Assembly (NCBI GenBank): GCA_947451935.1 | Contig: CANGBH010000004.1 | Coordinates: forward strand, 20,948 to 84,947 | DNA: 64,000 bases | Direction: 5' to 3' | Source: Chitinophagaceae bacterium | GTDB taxonomy: Bacteria; Bacteroidota; Bacteroidia; Chitinophagales; Chitinophagaceae | Shown here: positions 1 through 8,156 of the stretch, in pieces | Layout: every line of letters begins with the position of its first letter | Numbering within the stretch: the first letter of the stretch is position 1 | Translations under genes and position numbers: made by a program | Notes under the pieces: generated by a model | Databases searched by the model: none | What the model saw: only the letters and a program-made list of their open reading frames with translations | Told to the model about the DNA's origin: nothing

Positions 1-150
1 CCAGTAGTTGAAAAAATAATCAACCAAAAAGTTGCCATGCCCGAAAAATTGGAAGAGGTGATGAAAAAAACGAAAAAAGCAACGTTAATAGAACCAACTT
101 ATTCCATCGCAAAGCAAGAGATTATCAACATTTTAGGTAATTCAAATTGA
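1..150 (+). CDS. C-terminal end of an unidentified protein (partial)
   Basis: Frame 1 is open from the window edge to a TGA at 148-150 and reads as a soluble, Lys/Glu-rich tail (MPEKLEEVMKKTKKATLIEP) ending ILGNSN. It has the composition of a real protein end, but 49 residues are too few to assign a family. It lies upstream of the proteorhodopsin gene on the same strand, separated by 509 bp, so co-transcription is unlikely. No function is proposed. Confidence 0.55.
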   Translation, partial: PVVEKIINQKVAMPEKLEEVMKKTKKATLIEPTYSIAKQEIINILGNSN

Positions 151-659
151 TTATCAACTTTTTAGGCATGTGAATAAAATATATCAGTCGCATAGGTATT
201 TTATTCAAAAAATGGTATATTTATATAGCGACAATGACTCAGTGAACATAGCACCCTAAGCTAGCAAATCGAGTGATCACAGAAATTGTGGAGACCCCAA
301 ATCTCACCCTACCCTATCTTAATTGAGTCCAATCCTTATTTATCAAACTGCCGTTGTAGACCCTAGAGCACCAAAAGCCGCAAATCAACCCTAATTGGTT
401 GTATAGCGACCGATTGCTTTATAATATGGAACAATGTTTACAACTAGTAAATTTTAACTCATGCCAATAATCATGAACCTATCCTATTTAAACAATAATG
501 CTCAAAGCCTAAATGTTTAAACCTTAAGACTACTTATTGAAACAAGATTAAACAAATTAAAAATATTTATAACTTCTTAAAACTATTTATCGAAAATAAA
601 GTTAAAGAACCCGAATATCATTATCAACGCTTGTCATTTCTTAACCAAAACCATACACA
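151..659. other. 509-bp AT-rich spacer upstream of proteorhodopsin
   Basis: No ORF of meaningful length, tRNA or recognisable riboswitch is seen on either strand. It contains an AT-rich hairpin just after the upstream gene (171-207), a near-perfect direct repeat around the upstream stop (ATTATCAACATTTTAGG near 121 and a one-mismatch copy near 150), and two copies of TATAGCGAC (224-232 and 402-410). A sigma70-like TATAAT occurs near 420, but I find no clear TAnnTTTG element before proteorhodopsin. The 5' regulatory region of the rhodopsin gene is presumably here; its exact promoter is not identifiable by eye. Confidence 0.5.
171..207 (+). terminator. AT-rich hairpin after the partial upstream gene
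   Basis: TGAATAAAATA (171-181) is the exact reverse complement of TATTTTATTCA (197-207), with a 15-nt loop, followed by a short A-rich stretch. The stem has almost no G:C pairs and there is no U-tract, so it is a weak terminator candidate 20 bp after the upstream stop codon. Confidence 0.3.
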
Positions 660-1388
660 ATGAGTCCACTTTTTCTTGAGACAGCAGTTGCTGCCAACAA
701 CTATGTCGCATTCACTTTCTTCATCGGCACAATGGCCATGATGGCCGCATCAGTTTTCTTCTTCTTTGAATTGAACACCACAGACAAGGCTTGGCGTACG
801 TCAGTTCTTGTTTCTGGCTTGATCACATTCATTGCAGCTGTTCACTATTACTACATGAGAGGGTATAACCTCGAAACAGGAGATTCACCTACCTTCTTCC
901 GTTATGTAGACTGGACATTAACAGTTCCATTGATGTGCGTTGAGTTTTACCTCATCACAAAAAAAGCAGGTGGTACAACTGGCCTTCTTTGGAAATTAAT
1001 TTTTGCTTCAGTTGTAATGCTTGTAACAGGCTATTTTGGAGAAACCATCTACAGAGACAGCAGTGTTATGTGGGGTGTAATTAGTGGTTTAGCCTATTTC
1101 TATATTGTTTACTTGGTATGGTTTGGCGATGTAGCTAAATTGGCTACAGCTGCTTCTCCTGCAGTGGCAAAGGCAAACAAAACCCTAGGCTGGTTCGTAT
1201 TAGTTGGATGGGCAATCTATCCTCTTGGATACATTGTTGGAACTCCTGGTGGACTCTTCGGAATGTCTGCAGAATCACTTGGAATAGGTGGTCTTAACAT
1301 GGACATCATCTATAACATTGGTGATGCCGTAAACAAAATTGGTTTTGGCCTAGTGATCTACTCACTTAGCCGTTCTGAATCAAAATAA
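660..1388 (+). CDS. proteorhodopsin, green-type light-driven proton pump
   Basis: Seven-helix microbial rhodopsin of 242 residues. Helix C carries RYVDWTLTVPLM: Asp84 aligns with the proton acceptor (Asp97 of marine proteorhodopsin), Thr88 with Thr101 and Glu95 with the donor Glu108, i.e. the DTE signature of outward proton pumps. His62 matches the His75 partner of the acceptor. Helix G holds Asp222 and the retinal-binding Lys226 (DAVNKIGFG). Met92 sits at the tuning position 105, where Leu or Met goes with green and Gln with blue absorption. The ATG at 660 gives a short N-terminus before helix A and no long signal peptide. The next gene, blh, makes the retinal chromophore; a strong hairpin lies between them. 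Function is well supported by motifs; transport itself is inferred. Confidence 0.96.
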   Translation: MSPLFLETAVAANNYVAFTFFIGTMAMMAASVFFFFELNTTDKAWRTSVLVSGLITFIAAVHYYYMRGYNLETGDSPTFFRYVDWTLTVPLMCVEFYLITKKAGGTTGLLWKLIFASVVMLVTGYFGETIYRDSSVMWGVISGLAYFYIVYLVWFGDVAKLATAASPAVAKANKTLGWFVLVGWAIYPLGYIVGTPGGLFGMSAESLGIGGLNMDIIYNIGDAVNKIGFGLVIYSLSRSESK

Positions 1389-1407
1389 AAAAAGCTCACT
1401 ATAATGC

Positions 1408-1436
1408 AAAGGCCTATGTAACTCACATAGGCCTTT
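1408..1436 (+). terminator. perfect hairpin between proteorhodopsin and blh
   Basis: AAAGGCCTATGT (1408-1419) and ACATAGGCCTTT (1425-1436) form a perfect 12-bp stem with a 5-nt loop, 20 bp after the rhodopsin stop and 30 bp before blh. The stem ends in UUU but no long U-tract follows, so it may be a leaky terminator, an mRNA-stabilising hairpin or a processing site that lowers blh relative to the abundant rhodopsin message. Confidence 0.7.
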
Positions 1437-1465
1437 CATTTAAATGGGATATTAATTTGAACCAG

Positions 1466-2428
1466 ATGACAGATTCCACCAACTATAAAAAGTCGTTTGC
1501 CATCCTATCATGGCTCAACGTTGCCGTTGGTATTCTCATGCTGACTTATCAAACCTTTTTAGGAACACTAAGCTCCTCGTTTCAGACTAGCTACTTTGTT
1601 TTTATGTTACTCATGACAGGGATTCCACATGGGGGGCTCGATCATGTTATAGCAAAAAACACAGCTACCCTTAATAAAAAAAAATTCACACTTCCTCTTT
1701 TTTTAAAACGATACATTTTAGCCATATCCATTTACTCGATTTGTTGGATAAGCCTCCCTGCGTTTAGCCTTCTTATTTTCATACTCATCTCAGCTTGGCA
1801 TTTTGGCGAAACAGATATCACTTACACCAAGCAAAAAATATTTCTTTCTATTTCTAGATTTAGTTGGGGGCTCTTTGTATTACTGTTGATTTTATTGATG
1901 CATCAAAATGAAACAACAGCAGTGTTATACAGAATTTCAAATAACTCATATCAAGTTATGCATCTATGGCAAGCATGTATAGATCATAATAAACTTATTT
2001 TAATTTCTTCTGCTCTACTTAACATGATGTTACTCGGTAGCGCTTACATCACAAATCAACTGCAAATTCCCATAACACGATTAGCTAACCTAGTTATCAT
2101 CCTAGTAATTTCAATATACCTTCCACTACTGCCCGCTTTCGCACTCTATTTTGGAGGATGGCATGCCGTAAGATCATTCGAACTCATTTTCAATTTTCTG
2201 AATATGAAAGAAACACTGATTATTAAAAATCCGTTGATAATGTGGGTCAAATCACTCCCAATGAGTATTCTAGCAGCTTTTGCTTTTATAATCGGATTTA
2301 CTATTTGGAATAAAATTAATTTGACATGGGATCCACTTCCCATGGTTTTTATTTTCTTGTCTGTAATTACGCTCCCGCATTTAGACGTGATGGATCAAAT
2401 GACAAGAAAAGACTCTTCATTGAATTAA
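1466..2428 (+). CDS. blh: Brp/Blh-family beta-carotene 15,15'-dioxygenase
   Basis: Integral membrane enzyme that cleaves beta-carotene into two retinal molecules for the adjacent rhodopsin. Family hallmarks are visible: the His-rich motifs GIPHGGLDH, AWHFGETD, GGWHAVRS and LPHLDVMDQM supply the conserved histidines expected to bind iron, spread over many hydrophobic helices. The ORF track starts at a TTG (1457); I prefer the ATG three codons later (MTDSTNYKK), giving 320 residues, normal for the family. It lies 77 bp downstream of proteorhodopsin on the same strand, the usual rhodopsin-blh pairing. No carotenoid biosynthesis genes (crtE, crtB, crtI, crtY) occur in the window, so beta-carotene must come from elsewhere. 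Confidence 0.93.
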   Translation: MTDSTNYKKSFAILSWLNVAVGILMLTYQTFLGTLSSSFQTSYFVFMLLMTGIPHGGLDHVIAKNTATLNKKKFTLPLFLKRYILAISIYSICWISLPAFSLLIFILISAWHFGETDITYTKQKIFLSISRFSWGLFVLLLILLMHQNETTAVLYRISNNSYQVMHLWQACIDHNKLILISSALLNMMLLGSAYITNQLQIPITRLANLVIILVISIYLPLLPAFALYFGGWHAVRSFELIFNFLNMKETLIIKNPLIMWVKSLPMSILAAFAFIIGFTIWNKINLTWDPLPMVFIFLSVITLPHLDVMDQMTRKDSSLN

Positions 2429-2451
2429 ATAATTCCATAGTATTATCTTCG
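2420..2451 (+). promoter_or_regulatory. probable promoter of the GNAT gene
   Basis: TTG (2420-2422), a 21-nt spacer, and TATCTTCG (2444-2451), a one-base variant of the Bacteroidota -7 element TAnnTTTG. It lies across the blh stop codon and points at the acetyltransferase gene. Confidence 0.4.
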
Positions 2452-2489
2452 CACTACTGTATATGTGTAGATTGTGCAGTATTCTTTTC

Positions 2490-2969
2490 ATGATTACTAT
2501 AAGAAAAATAACTAAGCAGGATAATGATAATTTAGCAACTATCATCAGAAGCTGCTTAAAAGAATTTGGTGCGGATAAACCCGGCACAGTATACTACGAT
2601 GAATCGACAGATCATCTGTATGAATTATTCAGCACCCCAAAATCGGCTTATTTCGTTGCTGAATTAGAAGGTAAGATTTTAGGTGGTGCAGGTATTTTTC
2701 CTAGTGATGGACTCCCTCAAGACACTTGTGAACTTGTGAAGATGTATCTAATTGCAGAATATAGAAGGTCTGGAATTGGCGCAGCCCTAATGAATCAATG
2801 CCTAGCAACGGCAAAAGAAGTTGGATTCAATGCAATTTATCTTGAAACATTACCAGAGTTAAAGCGCGCTATATCGGTTTACGAAAAATTTAATTTCACA
2901 TACCTAAATGGGCCTCTAGGAAATACAGGACATCACGGTTGTTCCGTATGGATGATTAGAACTTTATAA
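2490..2969 (+). CDS. GNAT-family N-acetyltransferase
   Basis: Acetyl-CoA dependent N-acetyltransferase of the GNAT superfamily. The fold is recognisable from the start MITIRKITKQD, a beta-rich middle, the acetyl-CoA pyrophosphate loop in LIAEYRRSGIGAALM (R/Q-x-x-G-x-G/A type), and the C-terminal YEKFNF segment. The track begins at 2463 (MCRLCSILF), but the nine extra residues do not fit the family, so the second Met is preferred; the candidate promoter at 2444 would allow either. The substrate cannot be told from sequence. It converges on and overlaps the SprT-like gene by 6 bp at the 3' end. Confidence 0.85.
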   Translation: MITIRKITKQDNDNLATIIRSCLKEFGADKPGTVYYDESTDHLYELFSTPKSAYFVAELEGKILGGAGIFPSDGLPQDTCELVKMYLIAEYRRSGIGAALMNQCLATAKEVGFNAIYLETLPELKRAISVYEKFNFTYLNGPLGNTGHHGCSVWMIRTL

Positions 2970-3590
2970 GGCATCTGTTTTTAGGACTTCATAGACAGGA
3001 CTAAAAAGATATACTTTACCTGTTGATACTTCAAGTGCTTGAATTCGCTTTCTAAGCTTTTGACCAACTTTAAAAACCCTACCATTGGTTATAGCAAAAT
3101 ATTGCCCCACACTTAATTCCTCCACCAAACATTTTCCCTCAACGGCAACATCATATTTACGAAGCACCCTCATTAACCCAACATCAGCACAAGAACTGGC
3201 AGCAGGATTACTCAAAGAAGATAATAGCTGCTGATGAATATCTTGCGGGAAAAGAGAGGTTTGTAAAAAATGTTTTAGCAACTCAGAAAATTGTTGTTTC
3301 CATTCCTTACCATGCGAAGCAACACGATTACCAAATCGGCTAAACGTAATTAAGTGAGCTAACTCGTGCAATAAGGTAATTAGAAAGGCGTACTGATTTA
3401 AGTTTCCATTGACGGTAATGCGATGGGCTTTACCTGAATGAGCATTACGATAATCACCTAATACAGTCTTACGAGAACGTGTGATGGTCAGATGAACTTT
3501 ATAATTTAAGAGAAATGGCTCTACCAAGGAAAAAGATCCTGGAGGTAAAAAATCACTAAGGGAATTCAGGGGTGCTTCCTGCTTTGACAT
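2964..3590 (-). CDS. SprT-like zinc metalloprotease-fold protein
   Basis: Contains HELAH followed 14 residues later by a third His in ASHGKEWK, the HExxH...H zinc site of SprT/Spartan-like proteins. With the start chosen here (MSKQEAPL, 208 residues) the zinc residues are about His75, Glu76, His79 and His93. The track's 26-residue upstream extension lies inside the preceding gene and is rejected; the chosen ATG is 1 bp after that gene's stop. It is the last gene of a compact minus-strand cluster with AtpZ and bactofilin. The bacterial role is uncertain: SprT in E. coli is poorly characterised and eukaryotic Spartan degrades DNA-protein crosslinks. Confidence 0.82.
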   Translation of the reverse strand: MSKQEAPLNSLSDFLPPGSFSLVEPFLLNYKVHLTITRSRKTVLGDYRNAHSGKAHRITVNGNLNQYAFLITLLHELAHLITFSRFGNRVASHGKEWKQQFSELLKHFLQTSLFPQDIHQQLLSSLSNPAASSCADVGLMRVLRKYDVAVEGKCLVEELSVGQYFAITNGRVFKVGQKLRKRIQALEVSTGKVYLFSPVYEVLKTDAL

Positions 3591-3591
3591 A

Positions 3592-3978
3592 TTATTTATT
3601 CTTGACAAACAATAACAAGCCTCGCAATTCAATAAACATATAAAAAAGATAGAGAAACATGCAGGCAAAAACAGCAGGCATATTCATCTTACCATTAGAA
3701 GCCTTTGAGTAAACAACAACAATGATACCTGCAATGATTAATTTAATAATGAATGAGCCATATACCGACGACAAAAAACCAGTTGTAGATTTAGCTTTAA
3801 GACCCCTATACAACATATAAAACGAAACTAGTGTAAGTGCACAAACAATTATATTCCCAGTCCTAAGCACATTAACATCCACATCTAAATTAGTTAGCCA
3901 TTTGGTAAAATACATACAGAAAAAATTTACTGCGATAAACAACCCGAGTATAGGCAATAATGCTTTCCGTATTGTCAT
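3592..3978 (-). CDS. small four-helix membrane protein next to AtpZ
   Basis: A 128-residue protein with four predicted transmembrane helices (about residues 8-25, 40-57, 70-90 and 100-120) and a basic C-terminus (VKNK). It overlaps the AtpZ gene by 4 bp, so it is translationally coupled to it. Position and topology resemble the AtpI-like membrane proteins that precede F-type ATP synthase genes in this phylum, but I see no diagnostic motif, and the ATP synthase structural genes do not follow here. Best called an AtpI-like or hypothetical membrane protein. Confidence 0.7.
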   Translation of the reverse strand: MTIRKALLPILGLFIAVNFFCMYFTKWLTNLDVDVNVLRTGNIIVCALTLVSFYMLYRGLKAKSTTGFLSSVYGSFIIKLIIAGIIVVVYSKASNGKMNMPAVFACMFLYLFYMFIELRGLLLFVKNK

Positions 3979-4205
3979 TTCATCCTTTTTTTTGTTGTTT
4001 CAATAATCAATTTGATAAGAAGCCCCACAATCATAATTAATGGTAAAATCCAAATTAACCAGGGCGATTTGAAGTGAAGCCATGCATCTATTTTCCAGCC
4101 TAATGCAAGAGCAAGACCAATTATGATGAAAAATTGAGATGCCAATCCAACAAATTGCATACCATCTACTCTTCGCTTCTTATTATTTTCAGTTTGAAGC
4201 GGCAT
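3975..4205 (-). CDS. AtpZ/AtpI-family ATP synthase accessory protein
   Basis: A 76-residue protein with a basic N-terminus (NNKKRRVDG) and two transmembrane helices (about 20-38 and 48-66) separated by the GWKIDAWLHFKSPW turn, the layout of AtpZ/AtpI accessory subunits of F-type ATP synthases (ion supply or rotor assembly). It overlaps the bactofilin gene by 17 bp and the next membrane-protein gene by 4 bp, so the three are coupled. In related genomes this block commonly leads into atpB and the remaining subunits; here an SprT-like gene follows instead. Confidence 0.85.
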   Translation of the reverse strand: MPLQTENNKKRRVDGMQFVGLASQFFIIIGLALALGWKIDAWLHFKSPWLIWILPLIMIVGLLIKLIIETTKKRMK

Positions 4206-4614
4206 TGGAAAAGTCTACTTTTTTACCATTTTCTTGCTTGATATCAATAACACTTCCTGGCAACGTCATATGACAAACGCCATTGAATGTGGCTGATGAT
4301 TCAATTTGAAGTTTACCTGCATAAAGATCACCATCAACAAAACCAGTATGGTTTATACATAGCAACTCAGCGATGATTAATTTTCCTAGAATTTTACCGT
4401 ATATATCTGCATTATTCGCTTTTACCTCTCCATTGATTTCAGCAGCTTCGCCAACTATCAATTTTCCATTTACAGTTATATTTCCAACAATCTTACCATC
4501 TACTCGAATATCCCCATCGCATGAGATGTCACCTACTATGCTAGTTTCCTTGCTGAATAAACTACTGCTTTTAGATGCTTCTGCTGGATTTTTGCTTTTT
4601 GTAATCGTAAACAT
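4189..4614 (-). CDS. bactofilin, polymer-forming cytoskeletal protein
   Basis: A 141-residue protein whose centre (about 25-120) is a regular beta-helix of short hydrophobic repeats (IVGDISCDGDIRVDGKIVG and similar), the bactofilin fold, flanked by disordered Ser/Lys-rich ends. Bactofilins self-assemble without nucleotide and organise cell-shape or envelope enzymes. It lies 18 bp downstream of a short membrane protein that resembles the N-terminus of M23 endopeptidases, a common pairing in which the peptidase acts with the bactofilin. Confidence 0.93.
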   Translation of the reverse strand: MFTITKSKNPAEASKSSSLFSKETSIVGDISCDGDIRVDGKIVGNITVNGKLIVGEAAEINGEVKANNADIYGKILGKLIIAELLCINHTGFVDGDLYAGKLQIESSATFNGVCHMTLPGSVIDIKQENGKKVDFSNAASN

Positions 4615-4632
4615 GGGTAATAATTTAAATAA

Positions 4633-5031
4633 TTAATCAGTTAAGGGCTCCATATCAGGAATAGTTATAAGAGCCGTATCTAAAGACAATTTAGCTTTTC
4701 CTTCTAATACATTACGCAGATTATTCCAATATGTTTCCCGAAATAACATCTGCTTTTCAAGTGAGTCAGTACGGATCTTCAATTTCGTCAACTCTCTTCG
4801 CTCAGCTTGTGTTCCGTATCCGGGTATATAATACTTCATAGGGGTGAACGCTATTAGCGCCGTAGTCAATCCGACAAGCAACACAAATAAAAAACATGAT
4901 ATAATATACAAGCTGAGTCGTGTAATCTTGAATGTTACCAGCTCTTGGTAGGTATGATCATTCATAACAACCAACCGATACCGGTTGGTGAGATTCTTAA
5001 AACGGCTCTGCTTGGGGGTAGGCAAACTCAT
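4633..5031 (-). CDS. membrane-anchored M23-peptidase-like stub lacking the catalytic domain
   Basis: The N-terminal part (RLVVMNDHTYQELVTFKITR, one transmembrane helix, then IAFTPMKYYIPGYGTQAERR and a short coiled coil) matches what precedes the LytM/M23 endopeptidase domain in bactofilin-linked peptidases of this phylum. The ORF ends after about 132 residues with no HxxxD or HxH zinc motif, so no peptidase domain is present. The track start at 5064 is a TTG inside a -7 promoter element; I use the ATG of MSLPTPKQ. It may be a natural anchor or adaptor for bactofilin, or a truncated gene; the clean stop and intact operon favour the former. Confidence 0.7.
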   Translation of the reverse strand: MSLPTPKQSRFKNLTNRYRLVVMNDHTYQELVTFKITRLSLYIISCFLFVLLVGLTTALIAFTPMKYYIPGYGTQAERRELTKLKIRTDSLEKQMLFRETYWNNLRNVLEGKAKLSLDTALITIPDMEPLTD

Positions 5032-5061
5032 ATTCGCACTAATTTGACGATAAACTATACT

Positions 5062-5069
5062 CAAAGTTA
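5062..5069 (-). promoter_or_regulatory. -7 element for the bactofilin-AtpZ operon
   Basis: On the minus strand TAACTTTG fits TAnnTTTG, 30 nt before the ATG of the M23-like gene. It overlaps the TTG used as the ORF-track start, which argues against that start. The divergent porW ORF begins 1 bp away. Confidence 0.55.
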
Positions 5070-8000
5070 ATGTTAATTCTAAAATTTGACCCTTTTAAAA
5101 TATCCGGATTAAATGTAGTTTTACACCCAGTGAATACTAGAAAAAGCCCTTATGCCTTTGCTTTGCTTTCTTGCATCATGACCATGTCATGCTTTTTTAG
5201 TTTCCAACAGGCAGAAGGTCAGGGAAACATCACATTTGATCTAAAAAAGCCAAAAACGTACGAGAATAGAAAACTTCCCTCCGAAAATACCCCTGAGGGT
5301 AAAATTAGCCCAATCAAAAAACTGAAACAAAACATCGTTACACACTATAATTTTTATTTTAACGCCAATAATAAAATCAACGGAGTTTTAGCATCAGCCC
5401 AAAAATCCTTTAAAGACACATTTAGTAATTTAATACCAGTTTATAATTATAGCCTAGAACAAACATCGCGTCAAAAAGAAGAACTAGACTCAGTAATCAT
5501 AAAATGCAATAATGGCATCCTCCTTCATGACTTGAGAAATGACTGGGTAGATAACCTATATTTTTTGATGGGACAATCCTATTTCTATCAGAAAAAATTC
5601 GATTCTGCATACGATGTTTTTCAATATATAAACTACACCTTTCAGCCACGAAGCAAAGATGAATTAGGATATGAAAAAACAATTGGAAGTAATAGAAATA
5701 ACAACGGAAATGTTTACACTATATCATCAAAAGAGAAACAAGGCATTACAAACCTATTTAACCATAATGAAGTAAGGAATGAAACACTTGTATGGATTGT
5801 CAGGACATTGATTGAAATGAAAAATACTGACGATGCTAAAGGACTCATAGAAACACTATACCGGGACAATCAATTCCCAAAAAGATTAATCCCATATTTG
5901 GCAGAACAAAAAGGATATTGGTTTTACACACAATCGCAATACGATTCATCCGCTTACTACTTAGATCAATCATTACCAACTTGCCGAGACAATAGTGAAA
6001 AAGCAAGAAGGTGTTTTTTGATTGGCCAACTCTATGCGAAAAAAGGCAATAAAGAATTAGCCGAACGTTTTTTTGATAAGTCCATTTCACTCACGTTAGA
6101 TCCAATAATGGATGTATTCGCTAGAATTCAACAAATTGGAATTTCTGCAGGAGGAAATGATGAAAACAAAAAAATCGAAACCAATATTCAAGCACTTTTG
6201 AAAATGGGTGAACGTGAAAAATACAATTCATACAAACCCATTATTTATGCATCAGCTGCGATCCTTGAACAAAAACGAAATAATCTAACGCCAGCAATTC
6301 AGCTCTATATAAAAAGCAACATTTTTAACCAGAGTGACCCAGATCTAAAGAATAAAAATAACATAGAAATTGCAGAAATAGCTTTTGCTCAAAAAAATTA
6401 TAGTCTTGCAAAAACATATTACGACAGCATTAAGCCTGAAAGCATAAATGCTTCAGACGACATTCGATTAAAAAAATCAATAGTTGGAGACCTCGTGAAA
6501 TTTCTAAAGATTGCTACAACTGAAGATAGCCTCCAAAAAATTGCAGCACTGCCTGAGACTGAACGAAATACTTATTTACGAGAAGAACTTAAAAAAATAA
6601 AGAAAGGTGCTACAGATGAATTGGGGAAATCTTTTTCCCCATCTATGCAAAAAAATTCTTTACTAGACCCAACAACAGGAAGCCTGTTTTCAAATGACAC
6701 AAAACAAGGTGAATGGTATTTCAACAACCCTTCTTTGAAAGCACAAGGTAGCATGGCGTTTAAATCAAAATGGGGAGAAAGAACAAACGAAGACAATTGG
6801 CGAAGAAGCGCTGTTCAAAGCGGATCTATTAAGTCAAACCAAACTAAGAACAGTCAGCTCACCGATCAAAACACTGGCGATAGCGCATTTACAAATGCCC
6901 CCCTCACTATTGAAGCATTGATTGAAACTCTTCCTATAACACCAGAAAAACTTGCCCAGTCAAATTACAAGAAACATCAAGCGTATAATGAATTAGGCAA
7001 AATCTATAAGAACAAACTAGAAGATTGTAACGAGTCAATACATTGGAACGAAAAGTTAATAATCGAAAATCCCAAAACGGATAATTTGGAGCAAATCTTA
7101 TTTGATCTATCGTATTGCTACAAACAAAATGGACAAAATTCAAAAGCAACCTATTATCAAAATCAACTAAATAATAATTTCCCTTCAAGCACATTAAACG
7201 ATTTATTAAAAGATCCAAATCGTGTTGCTCAAGTAGAAAAGGACAAAAACTCTAGAGCAACTAAAGAGTATGAGCAAATTTATAATCTGTTCATATCTGG
7301 AAAATTTAAACAAGCATTAGAAAGTAAAAAAAGAGCCGACTCTATATTCGGAGAGAATTTATGGAGTCCTCAACTTCTCTACATTGAAGCGATTTATTAT
7401 ATTAAGCAAAAGCAAGACAGCTTAGCCATTCTTACGCTAAATAGAATTCCAGCACTCTATCCTAAATCGCCCCTTGCAAACAAAGCAGGCATTATTGCAG
7501 ACGTGCTCAATCGCAGGGCGGATATCGAAGATGAGTTAACTAAAATGAATACAATCCGTGCTAAAGAGGACAGCATTGAGTGGGTTGACGACAGGCCATT
7601 AACCCGACAAACAGTAGAGACCATAAAAATAGACAAAGCCCCTATAGCTATTAAAGAGGCTTCGCAAAAAGAAAGCATTAAACTCGATACCACGGCATTG
7701 AAAATAAGCCTTCCAGAAAAAAAACTAGGTGGTTATCAGTTTGACGTGAATGAAAAACAGATGGTATTACTCTTGCTAAAAAATGTTGACATTGTATACA
7801 TAAATGAATCCAAACGGGCGTTAACCTTATACCACAGCCGAAATACAGATTATCAGTCAATCCTAGTTAGTCAAGACAAAATAGAAGACTTAAATTTCAT
7901 AGGCCTGTCAGAATTTACAAATGTCAATGCGGCCATTGATTATATCAATAATGTAAAGAAACTTGGCCCAAAAGAAATCTTTCCATGGCTTCCTGCTGAT

Positions 8001-8111
8001 AAGTATAGTCTGCTAACGATTTCCCCTGCTAACTATAAAATTATGATGTCGGAGCATAGATTAGAGCCCTACCTTCAATTCATAAGACAACAATTACCTG
8101 GAAAATTTTAA
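5070..8111 (+). CDS. porW: PorW/SprE-like TPR lipoprotein of the type IX secretion and gliding machinery
   Basis: A 1013-residue exported protein with tetratricopeptide-like helical repeats throughout (for example LYFLMGQSYFYQKKFDSAY and YWFYTQSQYDSSAYYL). The region starting FDLKKPKTYENRKLPSE, followed by THYNFYFNANNKINGVL, is characteristic of PorW/SprE, an outer-membrane lipoprotein needed for type IX secretion. A lipobox-like ALLSC lies near residue 35. If a GTG at 5130 is the true start, the leader would be a compact MNTRKSPYAFALLS followed by the lipid-modified Cys, which looks more natural than the 34-residue n-region from the ATG at 5070. The gene is divergent from the bactofilin cluster with only a few bases between the ORFs. 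Confidence 0.82.
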   Translation: MLILKFDPFKISGLNVVLHPVNTRKSPYAFALLSCIMTMSCFFSFQQAEGQGNITFDLKKPKTYENRKLPSENTPEGKISPIKKLKQNIVTHYNFYFNANNKINGVLASAQKSFKDTFSNLIPVYNYSLEQTSRQKEELDSVIIKCNNGILLHDLRNDWVDNLYFLMGQSYFYQKKFDSAYDVFQYINYTFQPRSKDELGYEKTIGSNRNNNGNVYTISSKEKQGITNLFNHNEVRNETLVWIVRTLIEMKNTDDAKGLIETLYRDNQFPKRLIPYLAEQKGYWFYTQSQYDSSAYYLDQSLPTCRDNSEKARRCFLIGQLYAKKGNKELAERFFDKSISLTLDPIMDVFARIQQIGISAGGNDENKKIETNIQALLKMGEREKYNSYKPIIYASAAILEQKRNNLTPAIQLYIKSNIFNQSDPDLKNKNNIEIAEIAFAQKNYSLAKTYYDSIKPESINASDDIRLKKSIVGDLVKFLKIATTEDSLQKIAALPETERNTYLREELKKIKKGATDELGKSFSPSMQKNSLLDPTTGSLFSNDTKQGEWYFNNPSLKAQGSMAFKSKWGERTNEDNWRRSAVQSGSIKSNQTKNSQLTDQNTGDSAFTNAPLTIEALIETLPITPEKLAQSNYKKHQAYNELGKIYKNKLEDCNESIHWNEKLIIENPKTDNLEQILFDLSYCYKQNGQNSKATYYQNQLNNNFPSSTLNDLLKDPNRVAQVEKDKNSRATKEYEQIYNLFISGKFKQALESKKRADSIFGENLWSPQLLYIEAIYYIKQKQDSLAILTLNRIPALYPKSPLANKAGIIADVLNRRADIEDELTKMNTIRAKEDSIEWVDDRPLTRQTVETIKIDKAPIAIKEASQKESIKLDTTALKISLPEKKLGGYQFDVNEKQMVLLLLKNVDIVYINESKRALTLYHSRNTDYQSILVSQDKIEDLNFIGLSEFTNVNAAIDYINNVKKLGPKEIFPWLPADKYSLLTISPANYKIMMSEHRLEPYLQFIRQQLPGKF

Positions 8112-8156
8112 GGTTTCCTTATCCGTAAAGACATTCGTTTTATTTAGCTTTACTTT

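Noticed and set aside
151-659. tRNA, small RNA or riboswitch in the spacer
   Set aside because: No cloverleaf, no recognisable aptamer and only AT-rich weak hairpins; a small RNA cannot be excluded but is not supported.
4373-4636. 87-aa plus-strand ORF antisense to bactofilin
   Set aside because: Shadow of the repetitive beta-helix coding sequence; no promoter or homology signal seen.
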